Shown here in pieces: positions 44,667 to 53,100 of a stretch of DNA of 64,000 bases (position 1 is the stretch's first letter; every line of letters starts with the position of its first letter). The translations under genes and the position numbers were made by a program. Source of the stretch: Paenibacillus methanolicus (GTDB lineage Bacteria; Bacillota; Bacilli; Paenibacillales; Paenibacillaceae); contig NZ_VNHS01000018.1 in assembly GCF_008124765.1 (NCBI RefSeq), positions 1-64,000 of the forward strand, given 5' to 3'. The notes below the pieces were generated by a model. It worked only from the letters and a program-made list of their open reading frames with translations. It was not told where the DNA came from and searched no databases.

Positions 44667-45382
44667 GGCCTCTCCCCCTGCTCCTCCACCGCCAGCGAAT
44701 CGGACGAGAACGCGATGACCAACTTGCGTTCTCCCGCGCGGCAGAGCGCATCGAGCTCCAGCCACTGCGCTTCGGTCAAGTTCAAGTTAACCGCGTCGAT
44801 CGCGCCGTTGGCGCTGCGCCTGGAAGCGTACATATTCTCGAGATCCCCCTCCGCCATGGCGAATAAATGCGGGTTATCCGGATCATCGATCTCGACGTTC
44901 GCCGACGTGCGGACCGAAGCCACGGTGACCGCCTCCGCGAACAGCCTCCGCGTATCCGCGTCCTTACCGGTGGCGTAAAGGAACACCTTGTCACCCGCGC
45001 GGATGCCGCTTGCGACCGAGAGAACGTACTCCTTCGGAATTTGAAACGTCGATTCCGTCTTCCCGGGCAGCAGACGGTAGCGATCGAACTTCCAAGCCAG
45101 CATCGGCTCTTGCTGGCCGAGCGGGACGACAGACTCCATGCCGATCACTTCGCCTACGTCGCGAATCATGTCCGCCCGATAGGAAGCTTTCGCGATGGGG
45201 ATCGACTCCACCATTTCCGCCGTTACTTGTTCGCCAGCCGGAATGAAACGTTTCGGCACGACGACCGCGATCGTCTCCTGGAAGCGGATTTGCCGCAGCT
45301 GCAGCATATAAATGCCGTAGACGAGCAGGGCGGACAGCGCCGCGGCCGTCACCGCAATGGTCGCGTTGCGTTTTCTGTTCAT
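44663..45382 (-). CDS. cpaB: CpaB/RcpC-like SAF domain protein
   Basis: 239 residues: a membrane helix near 8-28, then a SAF domain (VVVPKRFIPAGEQVTAEMVESIPI) and a second domain with VLSVASGIRAGDKVFLYATG. CpaB proteins belong to Tad secretion complexes, and SAF domains bind sugars or peptidoglycan. The start at 45382 has AGAGGTG; the 46-codon longer frame runs through a terminator hairpin and is rejected. First gene of the operon. Confidence 0.85.
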   Translation of the reverse strand: MNRKRNATIAVTAAALSALLVYGIYMLQLRQIRFQETIAVVVPKRFIPAGEQVTAEMVESIPIAKASYRADMIRDVGEVIGMESVVPLGQQEPMLAWKFDRYRLLPGKTESTFQIPKEYVLSVASGIRAGDKVFLYATGKDADTRRLFAEAVTVASVRTSANVEIDDPDNPHLFAMAEGDLENMYASRRSANGAIDAVNLNLTEAQWLELDALCRAGERKLVIAFSSDSLAVEEQGERP

Positions 45383-45424
45383 GGGTCGCACCTCTTTCGC
45401 GCGGACGGTTATATGCGGCAACAA

Positions 45425-45466
45425 AAAAAGAACGCAGCCGGGCACATCGCCCTGCATGCGTTCTTC
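45425..45466 (-). terminator. terminator-like hairpin between tetR and the tad operon
   Basis: Stem AAGAACGCA / TGCGTTCTT with an inner GGGC / GCCC helix, followed in the minus direction by seven T. It ends transcription from the TetR gene before cpaB, or lies in the cpaB leader as an attenuator. The outer stem is identical in sequence to that of the ygxA terminator at 419-447. Confidence 0.75.
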
Positions 45467-45588
45467 GCATAACCGTTCGCTATTTATTTCGTTGAAATTT
45501 GAATTCATCATAGCAGACAACGCAAGTGCTGTCTATATATGGAACTCAAAATTTGTCATTATTTGTTCTTTCATGCAGCATTGCTCAT

Positions 45589-46182
45589 CTAGTCGCCGCT
45601 ATACTCAAGCCCGCGCAGCACATAGGCAATCGTGTCCTCGATATCCGCCATGGGGTCGCAGGGCTCGCCGCTTAGGATCGGGGTGAAATAGTTCCGCTGC
45701 TTGTGGAATAAAATATTGCCGAGCACCGTCATCAGCGTATGATCCAGCGAGCGGAACCGGTAGACGCCCTTCTCCCGGCCCTCGCGCAGCATCTCTTTCA
45801 GTTGGAGCCAGACCGGGTTCGCGTTGCGCCGGATAACCTCAATCCTGGGCGAGTTGAGCGCGATCTCCTGATTTAACAGGATGATCATCTCCGGTTCCTC
45901 CCGTTGGAAGAGCATCACTTCCCGGATAATCGTACGCATCCCCTCGACCGGATCATGCTGCGTTCGGGCGAATTCGGCGATTCGCGCATGCGGGAAGAAT
46001 GTCTCGAACAGCGCCTGAAACATATTTTCCTTCCCGCCGAAATGGTAGGATACGAGCGCGACGTTCGCGCCCGCTTCCTCGCAAATTTGGCGCACGCTCG
46101 TGCCCTCGTAGCCCTGCTCCGCAAACAATCGCTTGGCCGCCTTCAGCAGCCGCATCTTCACATCGGGTTCTTCCGCTCGCAT
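45589..46182 (-). CDS. TetR family transcriptional regulator
   Basis: 197 residues. The N-terminal helix-turn-helix is clear (RLLKAAKRLFAEQGYEGTSVRQICEEAGANVALVSYHFGGKENMF, quoted by its key SYHFGGKE end). The C-terminal ligand domain is divergent. AGGAGGAG precedes the ATG. It lies 74 bases downstream of an ABC-2 permease on the same strand and probably represses that gene, perhaps through the dyad at 47447-47476. Confidence 0.88.
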   Translation of the reverse strand: MRAEEPDVKMRLLKAAKRLFAEQGYEGTSVRQICEEAGANVALVSYHFGGKENMFQALFETFFPHARIAEFARTQHDPVEGMRTIIREVMLFQREEPEMIILLNQEIALNSPRIEVIRRNANPVWLQLKEMLREGREKGVYRFRSLDHTLMTVLGNILFHKQRNYFTPILSGEPCDPMADIEDTIAYVLRGLEYSGD

Positions 46183-46255
46183 TCCGCTCTCCTCCTGTTG
46201 CTAATATTATGAACGGGCGGAGGTCAGATTGGCAAGCACGTCCCGTAGGGGCGAA

Positions 46256-47413
46256 TCAAGCCGCTTTCGCGGGAGCCAGCTGAGGAGCGGGGCCTTTGCG
46301 AAGCGCCACTGCACCCGCCCCGAGCAGCAGCGACGCCGCCGCGATGACGATCAAGCCGAGCACAGCGCCGCCCGCGCCCGGTCCGCCGAACAGCAAATCC
46401 ATCAGCCCTTCCACCGCATAGGTCGCCGGGAAAACGACGCTGATCGCGTGGTAGAAGTCCGGCAGCAGCTCGCGCGGCATCATCGCGCCGGAGGAGACGA
46501 GCTGAATCGACAACATGATGATATTGAACAGCATGCCGCCCATGCCGAACAGCAGCAGGAACAGCTGGGCGAGGAACATGAACGTCAGCACGAACAGCGC
46601 CTGGAATCCCCACATGGCCAAGAAGCCGTGGCTGGATTGTCCGCCGAGCGCGAGCACGAGCGACGACCCGACCAGCGACACGATGACCGCCGCGCCCACG
46701 TTGATGATACAGCGGGCGGCAAAACGCTGCCAACGTCCGAAGGAACCGGCCAGCATCATGGACGACTGCTGCATGTTCATCCCGAGCAGCATCGAACCGA
46801 CGTACGAGGCCAGCACAAGCATCATCGGCACCATCTGGTTGTTCATCCCGTCGACGACGTTCGAGTATTGAATATCCGAGGTTACCCGCTCCGACAGCGC
46901 GCTGGCCGCGCCTGCCGCCTGCTCGGCAGGGAATTTGGCTCCTGTCAGCACCGCCTGCACGCCTTGCGTCACGGCGAATTTGTTCACCGTCGACGTAATT
47001 TGGGCGGCCATGGAATTCATGACGCTCTTGATCATCTGCGGATTCGATTCGTTAATATAATATTGAATGGCCGCTTTGCCCTCCTGCGACGACGCGGAAG
47101 TGCTGAAATCCGCCGGAATCGTCACGACCATCTGCAGCTCGCGGTCGTTCAGCATGCGCGCAGCTTCTTCTTCCGCCGCGACCGTGAGCGTCGTCACCGG
47201 CAGCGACTGCTTGAGCTGCTCCGCGATTTGCGGTCCCATCTTCGTATCGAGCGCCACGATCCCTACGTTCAACTGCTTCAACCGCTCGGGATCGGACACC
47301 CCGCTATAGCCCGTCATCCAAATCACCGCGAAAATGACCTGGAACATAAGCGCCGTGATGATGCCCACCTTAGTCGTCGGCTTGCTTAAAAACGCCTTCA
47401 GTACGTTTCCCAT
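46256..47413 (-). CDS. ABC-2 type / YhgE-Pip-like export permease
   Basis: 385 residues: an N-terminal membrane helix, an extracytoplasmic domain of about 150 residues (VGIVALDTKMGPQIAEQL onward), then five C-terminal helices with LFGMGGMLFNIIMLSIQLVSSGAMMPRELLPDFYHAIS, abbreviated here, the ABC-2 membrane 3 pattern. The start at 47413 (MGNVLKAFL) has GGGAG at 5 bases; the GTG four codons earlier overlaps that site. No cognate ATPase is in the operon, as is usual for YhgE/Pip-type proteins. Probably exports a toxic or lipophilic compound under TetR control. Confidence 0.82.
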   Translation of the reverse strand: MGNVLKAFLSKPTTKVGIITALMFQVIFAVIWMTGYSGVSDPERLKQLNVGIVALDTKMGPQIAEQLKQSLPVTTLTVAAEEEAARMLNDRELQMVVTIPADFSTSASSQEGKAAIQYYINESNPQMIKSVMNSMAAQITSTVNKFAVTQGVQAVLTGAKFPAEQAAGAASALSERVTSDIQYSNVVDGMNNQMVPMMLVLASYVGSMLLGMNMQQSSMMLAGSFGRWQRFAARCIINVGAAVIVSLVGSSLVLALGGQSSHGFLAMWGFQALFVLTFMFLAQLFLLLFGMGGMLFNIIMLSIQLVSSGAMMPRELLPDFYHAISVVFPATYAVEGLMDLLFGGPGAGGAVLGLIVIAAASLLLGAGAVALRKGPAPQLAPAKAA

Positions 47414-47446
47414 TCGTGCTCCCACTCCTCTTTTACAATCGCTTAA

Positions 47447-47476
47447 ACATTTGTTTTAAACAACCGTTTTAAATGT
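47447..47476. promoter_or_regulatory. candidate TetR operator
   Basis: An A/T-rich dyad with half sites ACATTT and AAATGT separated by 18 bases, plus the direct repeat GTTTTAAA at 47453 and 47466, sits 35-65 bases before the permease start. The rest of the gap to 47664 holds no recognisable element. Confidence 0.4.
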
Positions 47477-47665
47477 CTGTTTTGCTACTATAGCGCCGGG
47501 CGGCTTGTCTTGTCAACCTGCGGTCCCGACCCCCTTGCTGCTACTACTAGGAACAACGCAATCATAGTTATTAGGGGATATCTACTCCTATTCCCAGTTA
47601 GAACGCAACTTTATGCTTCTCGATCCCGTACAACAACAGGATTAGACAGAATGGAGGGATGAAAG

Positions 47666-48382
47666 TTGCAGCTGGTGATCGACCAGATTGTGAAGAAGTT
47701 TGACGACAAGAAGGTGCTCGACGGTGCGGCATTCTCCTTTGACAAGGGCAATATTTACGGTCTGCTGGGACGTAACGGGGCAGGCAAAACGACGTTATTC
47801 AATTGCTTGAGCGGAGAGATGAAGATGGATGGGGGCGGAGCCTTCCTGGAGGAGAACGGGACCCGACGCTCACTTGGCGAGAACGACGTGGGCTACGTCC
47901 ATTCCCTTCCGATCCTGCCTGAATTTTTAACCGGCTACGAGTTTATCCGCTTCTTCATGGATATTAACCGGAATAAGCTGGCGGGCGGCCCGAGCATCGA
48001 CGAGTACTTCGACCTTATGCGCATGACCAAGGATGACCGGCACCGTTTGATCAAGAGCTATTCGCACGGTATGAAGAACAAGGTGCAGATGCTGCTGTTC
48101 TTCATTACCAAGCCGCCTGTTATCCTGCTCGATGAACCGCTGACGTCGTTCGATGTCATCGTGGCCCTGGAGATGAAGCAGTTGCTGCGGGAGATGAAGC
48201 AGGATCATATTCTGATCTTCTCCACCCACATCCTGCAGCTCGCCTCCGACCTGTGCGACCGGCTGGTCGTGTTGAACAACGGCCAATTATCGGATGTTCC
48301 GGCCGAGCTGCTGGGCAGTCCCGCGTTCGAACAAAGCATTGTCGAGCTGCTGAAGGATGATGATCATGTTCCAAATCATTAA
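47666..48382 (+). CDS. ABC transporter ATP-binding protein
   Basis: 238 residues. It has Walker A YGLLGRNGAGKTTLF and Walker B VILLDEPLTSFD, with an H-loop in IFSTHILQLASD. The signature motif reads YSHGMKNKVQ instead of LSGGQ. The TTG start has GGAGGG at 7 bases. The reading frame overlaps the permease gene downstream. Similar ATPase/permease pairs export peptides or lipids; the substrate is unknown. Confidence 0.9.
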   Translation: MQLVIDQIVKKFDDKKVLDGAAFSFDKGNIYGLLGRNGAGKTTLFNCLSGEMKMDGGGAFLEENGTRRSLGENDVGYVHSLPILPEFLTGYEFIRFFMDINRNKLAGGPSIDEYFDLMRMTKDDRHRLIKSYSHGMKNKVQMLLFFITKPPVILLDEPLTSFDVIVALEMKQLLREMKQDHILIFSTHILQLASDLCDRLVVLNNGQLSDVPAELLGSPAFEQSIVELLKDDDHVPNH

Positions 48383-49976
48383 TACGATACGGGCCATTCG
48401 TACGTCTTCCGGTGCGAACCGCCTCATCTATTACGCGCAAAAGCTTCCTTTGGTCGGGAGCCGTATTCGAGACACCGCTTACTCCAGCTTGAGGGTCAAG
48501 CGCTCGGCCGCTGTCGTTCTGCTCATCCTCAGTATACTCTGGGGCTTCTCTACGAGATTGGCCTATGTGGGCCTGCTGTTGTATTGGCCGGTAATCACCT
48601 TCGGCGGGCATCTTACCACAGACGAGCAATACGGGTTGTTTCTACATAGCTTCTGGATGATCAGCTTTATCGTGGCGGGCATATCCAGCGCCAAAGTCCT
48701 GGAGCCTAAGCGCGATAAATATATCGCGGTTAAGCTCATGCGCATGCCGGCCGCCAATTATATGCGAAGCCTGCTTACCTATCATTACGCGACATTCTTT
48801 ATCTACTCGCTGCCTGCGATGCTGATCTTCGCGCCACTGCTTGGCGCCTCCTACCTCGAATCGATTCTACTGACGCTATTGCTGACGTTATGGAGAATCT
48901 TTGCCGAATATGGGCATCTGAAGCTGTTCGACCGCACCGGCCTCGTGCTTATCCGCCGCACCGGCCTCGTATGGATCGTCATCATCCTTGGCTATCTGGC
49001 CGCTTATATGCCGCTGTTCTTCAACGAGGCGCTGGTCGTCGGACCGCTGCTGCTTAAGCTTCCCGTCGTTCTTGCCATCTTGCTACTCGGCCTCTTGGGG
49101 ACGGTGCAGCTTGCCCGTCACCGGGATTACCGCAGCGCCGTAGACGCCGCGGCCAAGAGAGACGATCCGCTGCTCGATATCGGGCGCATGATGAGCGAAG
49201 CCCAGAAGAGCAGCGTCCAGACCGCAGACGGCGACTACTCGCTGACCGTCGTGCATCGGCAAGAACAGCCTCGGCGCAGAGAAGGCTATCATGATCTCAA
49301 CCATATCTTCTTTGAGCGACATCGCAGCTTGATCCGCAAGCCTGTCTATCTGCGGGCCGCCTTAATCGGCGGAATCGGAGCGGTCGCTGCCATCGTGTTG
49401 GCGCTGTTCGGAGAGCAGTTCCAGTTCCCGACGCCCGAACTTGGCACAATTATTCCGATTCTCGCCTTGGCGATGAACCTTCTTCTCCTTGGCGAGCGGC
49501 TGTGCAAGGCGATGTTCTATCATTGCGATCTTAGTCTGCTGCGCTACAGCTTCTATCGAAGAGAGGCCAGCTTGCATTTTCGCATACGTTTGTTTCGGCT
49601 AACGCTTCTCAATCTATGGATCGCCGGGGTGCTAGGGGCTGCGCTCACTTTGATTTTTGGGGTTTACGGCGCATCCTTCGCCTGGCCGGACATGCTCCTG
49701 CTCTGGGGAAGCATCCTATCGCTGACGGTATTCTTCTCGGTGCATCATCTGTTCATGTACTATATCTTCCAGCCGTTCTCGACTGAATTAAACATGAAGA
49801 ATCCGTTCTATTTCATCCTCGGCGCAGCCGTTTCGGGAATGATCGGAGCCGCGATCGTCACCCGTCCCCCTGCGGGAGCATTCACGCTGACGGCAGCGAT
49901 CGCTGCCGCCGCGTATCTCGTCCTCGCCCTGATTCTCGTCCCAAAAATAGGCCATCGAACGTTCCGCGTCAAATAA
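48366..49976 (+). CDS. ABC transporter permease
   Basis: About 536 residues with roughly ten membrane helices in two blocks (45-250 and 335-530) separated by a cytoplasmic loop (about 255-330) rich in charged residues. The start at 48366 (MFQIINTIRAI) has GAAGGA at 8 bases, within the end of the ATPase gene; two ATG codons upstream are alternatives. It is the membrane partner of the ATPase at 47666. Layout is reminiscent of EcsB-like large permeases, but no clear family motif is seen. Confidence 0.82.
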   Translation: MFQIINTIRAIRTSSGANRLIYYAQKLPLVGSRIRDTAYSSLRVKRSAAVVLLILSILWGFSTRLAYVGLLLYWPVITFGGHLTTDEQYGLFLHSFWMISFIVAGISSAKVLEPKRDKYIAVKLMRMPAANYMRSLLTYHYATFFIYSLPAMLIFAPLLGASYLESILLTLLLTLWRIFAEYGHLKLFDRTGLVLIRRTGLVWIVIILGYLAAYMPLFFNEALVVGPLLLKLPVVLAILLLGLLGTVQLARHRDYRSAVDAAAKRDDPLLDIGRMMSEAQKSSVQTADGDYSLTVVHRQEQPRRREGYHDLNHIFFERHRSLIRKPVYLRAALIGGIGAVAAIVLALFGEQFQFPTPELGTIIPILALAMNLLLLGERLCKAMFYHCDLSLLRYSFYRREASLHFRIRLFRLTLLNLWIAGVLGAALTLIFGVYGASFAWPDMLLLWGSILSLTVFFSVHHLFMYYIFQPFSTELNMKNPFYFILGAAVSGMIGAAIVTRPPAGAFTLTAAIAAAAYLVLALILVPKIGHRTFRVK

Positions 49977-49994
49977 CGTCGGATGCGTCCGCCA

Positions 49995-50027
49995 AGAAAG
50001 CCTCGCTGCATGGTAGCGAGGCTTTCT
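49995..50027 (+). terminator. terminator of the ABC transporter pair
   Basis: Thirteen-base perfect stem (AGAAAGCCTCGCT / AGCGAGGCTTTCT) with a 7-base loop, followed by ATCCTTTTG. Confidence 0.85.
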
Positions 50028-50073
50028 ATCCTTTTGTTCGGATTACTCCTGCGGATTCTATGATTGGGAAAAC

Positions 50074-50108
50074 AAAACGGACTGCAGGTCATGCCTGCAG
50101 TCCGTTTT
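50074..50108 (-). terminator. terminator of the yfkN-like gene
   Basis: Fifteen-base perfect stem (AAAACGGACTGCAGG / CCTGCAGTCCGTTTT) with a 5-base loop, followed in the minus direction by GTTTTCCC, 35 bases after the stop. Confidence 0.88.
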
Positions 50109-50142
50109 GGGTATGAGGGCCTTCATATCCCGATCGGTTCGC

Positions 50143-53100
50143 TTATGCCTGCGTCTTGTGCAGCAGGTTATACAGCACCTGAGCCGCTTCCGCGCGTGAA
50201 GCTTTATTCAGCGGCGCGAAACGCCCGTCCTTGCTTCCGTTCATGAGGCCGGACTTCACCGCGGCATCGACGTCCTCGAGCGCCCACTTGCTGATGGACG
50301 TCGCATCCGCAAAGCCGGACGCCTGCGCTTGGCCGCCGGTTGCCTGGCCGCCTTGCTTCTCATGGACACGGGCGATCAGGACCGCCATCTCTTCGCGCGT
50401 AATCGTCTTGTTCGGCTCGAACTTGCCCGTTCCGGTGCCTTCGACCATGCCGTTCGCGTATGCGGCCGAGACGGCATCGGCATACCAGCTGCCCGTTTGG
50501 ATGTCGCTGAACGGCGATGGGCCGCTTGCTTCGAGGCCGAATTGTCTAACGACCATCGTCAGAAACTCCGCGCGCGTTACCGCCGCGTTCGGGCCGAATT
50601 TGTCGGCCGCTACGCCTTCCACGACATGCTTGGCCGTCAGCTCTTGCACGGCGCGCGATGCCCAGTGGGCGGCCGGAAGGTCGGCGTAGTTCTTCGCGTA
50701 CGAGAAGACGCCGTATTGGCTAAAGTGCGAAACTTCCGCCGTAATCGTCGTTCCCTGCACAGTGCCGCCGATATATTCGACCGTGCCGTTGTCCGCGATG
50801 TAGTAAATGCCCGAGAGGCCAACATCCGCGCCGGCCGCCAGCTGAAGCTGGAGAGTGATCGGCTTGGCGAACGCGCTGAGCGGCTTCGTCTTGCCGTCGG
50901 CCAGCATAACCCCGAGCGTCAGCTCCAACACTTGGCCCTGCGGCGCCATCTGAGCGCCGGGATCCTTCGCCTTCGCGATCGCGGCAGCCGCTTCGCTGTC
51001 GGACAGTTGGCTGACGCCGAGCGTGATGGAAGCCTTCGCGTCCGAACCCGCCAGCGTCGACAGCGCGCTCAATACCTCGGACGGAATCGTCACCGTGCCG
51101 GAGGACAGCTTGATCGCGAGGGCGTTGCTGCCCACGGTTTGCGTCGCGCCAATCGGAAGCACGATCTGCGCGTCGGCGATAGAAGCTTTGCTCGCGTCGA
51201 GCGCGGCAATGCCGTTAACCGGAGCCGCGATGTCGGTCAGCTTGAACTCCACCTTGCCAGCTCCCGCATTCGTCGGGGTCGACGGCGCCGGGGCCGATGG
51301 GACGTATGGGGTCGACGGAGTCGGCGTCGTTTTGGCGATATTCGTGATACGGCCTTTCAGGCTGGCCGTAATCGTGCCTTTCTTAAAGATCTTCAGCACG
51401 TAGTTATAAAGCGCATCAATATCCGTACTGCCGGCGGCCGGATTTTTGCCCTCAAGCAATACTTTGTAGTTATCGCCGCCCGCTGCCATGAAATTGTTCA
51501 CGACAACCGTATACTCGGCCGTATCCGTAATCGGCGTGCCGTCCTCTTTCGCGAGCGACACGACCCGATCCGCGATCGGCTTGTTGAAGTCCGCGGTATA
51601 TTTCAGACCCGAGATTTGAAGCGTCTTCGTGTCGGAATCGGCCGCGCCCCACTGCTGCTGAAGCAGCTTTTTGACCTGCGCACCCGTCAGCGTCATCTTC
51701 ACCAATTGGTTGCCAAACGGCTGTATGCGGAACAGATCGGAATATTTCACGTCGCCCTTCGGCAGGTCCGCGCGGATGCCGCCCGGGTTCATGAACGCGA
51801 AATCCGTGCTCATGGAATCGCGCATCGCGTCGGCGATCAGGTTGCCGAGCTCGGTTTCTTGCGTATAGGCATTTGCCTTCGCGTACGCTTTATCCGCGCT
51901 TCCGACCGGCTGCGAAAGCTCCGGATGACGCTCCAGCGAAGCTTGAATAATCGCATTCGACGCCGCATCCGGGGTTACGCCCTCTTGTTTGACGTCGACG
52001 ATCGTCGCTTCCTTCTTCACGATGTCGTGCGTCTTCGGATCGATCTCCAGATTGACGTCCGCGAACGCCGTGCCGTACGAATAAGCCTGGAATACGAGCT
52101 TGTTATCGACGGAGCCGTTCACTTTGGCATGATTGTCGCCCGCGAAAATCACGTCGACTTCGTCATCCACCGCGTTGGCCAGATCGGCCGCTTCGCCCGT
52201 GATCGCCCCCGTCGTGCTGTTCTGGGAAGCCGGGTCATGCGCAAGGACGACGATCGCCTTCACGCCCTGCTCCTTCAGTTCCGCTACCGCCTTGTTCACG
52301 ACCGGCGCCTGCGCCACGATATTTACCGGCTCGAGCGCGGCCGGGGACACTTTGCTTGGCGTCAGCATCGTCACGACGCCGATGAAGCCGATTTTCTCGC
52401 CGCCGATTTCCTTGACCACATAAGGCGCGATCAACGGTTTGCCCGTCTCCTTGACGATAACGTTGGCGCTGACATACTCAATGTCCGTTTTTTCATGCGT
52501 GATTTTGGTATTCACCGGATCGACGCCGCCGTTGAGCTGCGCCAGCAGCGCCGGCACGCCTTGGTCGAATTCATGATTGCCGAGCGACGCGACGTCGAAA
52601 TCGAGCAGCTTCAAGAAATCGAGCGTCGGCTTGTCCCGGTCAAGCGCGGATACCGGCGAGCTTGCGCCGACGGCATCGCCGTTGTGGACGAGCAGCGTGT
52701 TCGGATTCGTTTGCTCCAACTTCTTCAGGTACGTCGCCAGGTAAGCGGCGCCGCCTACCATGCTTTCGCCCACTTTAGTAGAGTAGTCCAGCTGACCGTG
52801 GAAATCGTTGATCCCCAAGAGCTTCACTTTCACATTCTGCGCTTTCATGTCAAGCTTGTAGACTTGGAAGCCCTTTGCATCCGTCTGTTCCGTCGCTGTA
52901 ATATTCGGGTTGGCCGCCAAATATTCTTTCGCGGACGGCGAGGACGTAAAGGTCACGTTCACGTCAGCTGCAATCGGCGCGATCGACCAGTTTTTGTCCG
53001 CGGACGGGTTGATCGTCTTCTGCTCCGTAATATAGTCCATCAGCACTTGACGGTTCTCGTCTGCGGAATCCACCACGAGCGTCGAGCCTTTCACGCCCGG

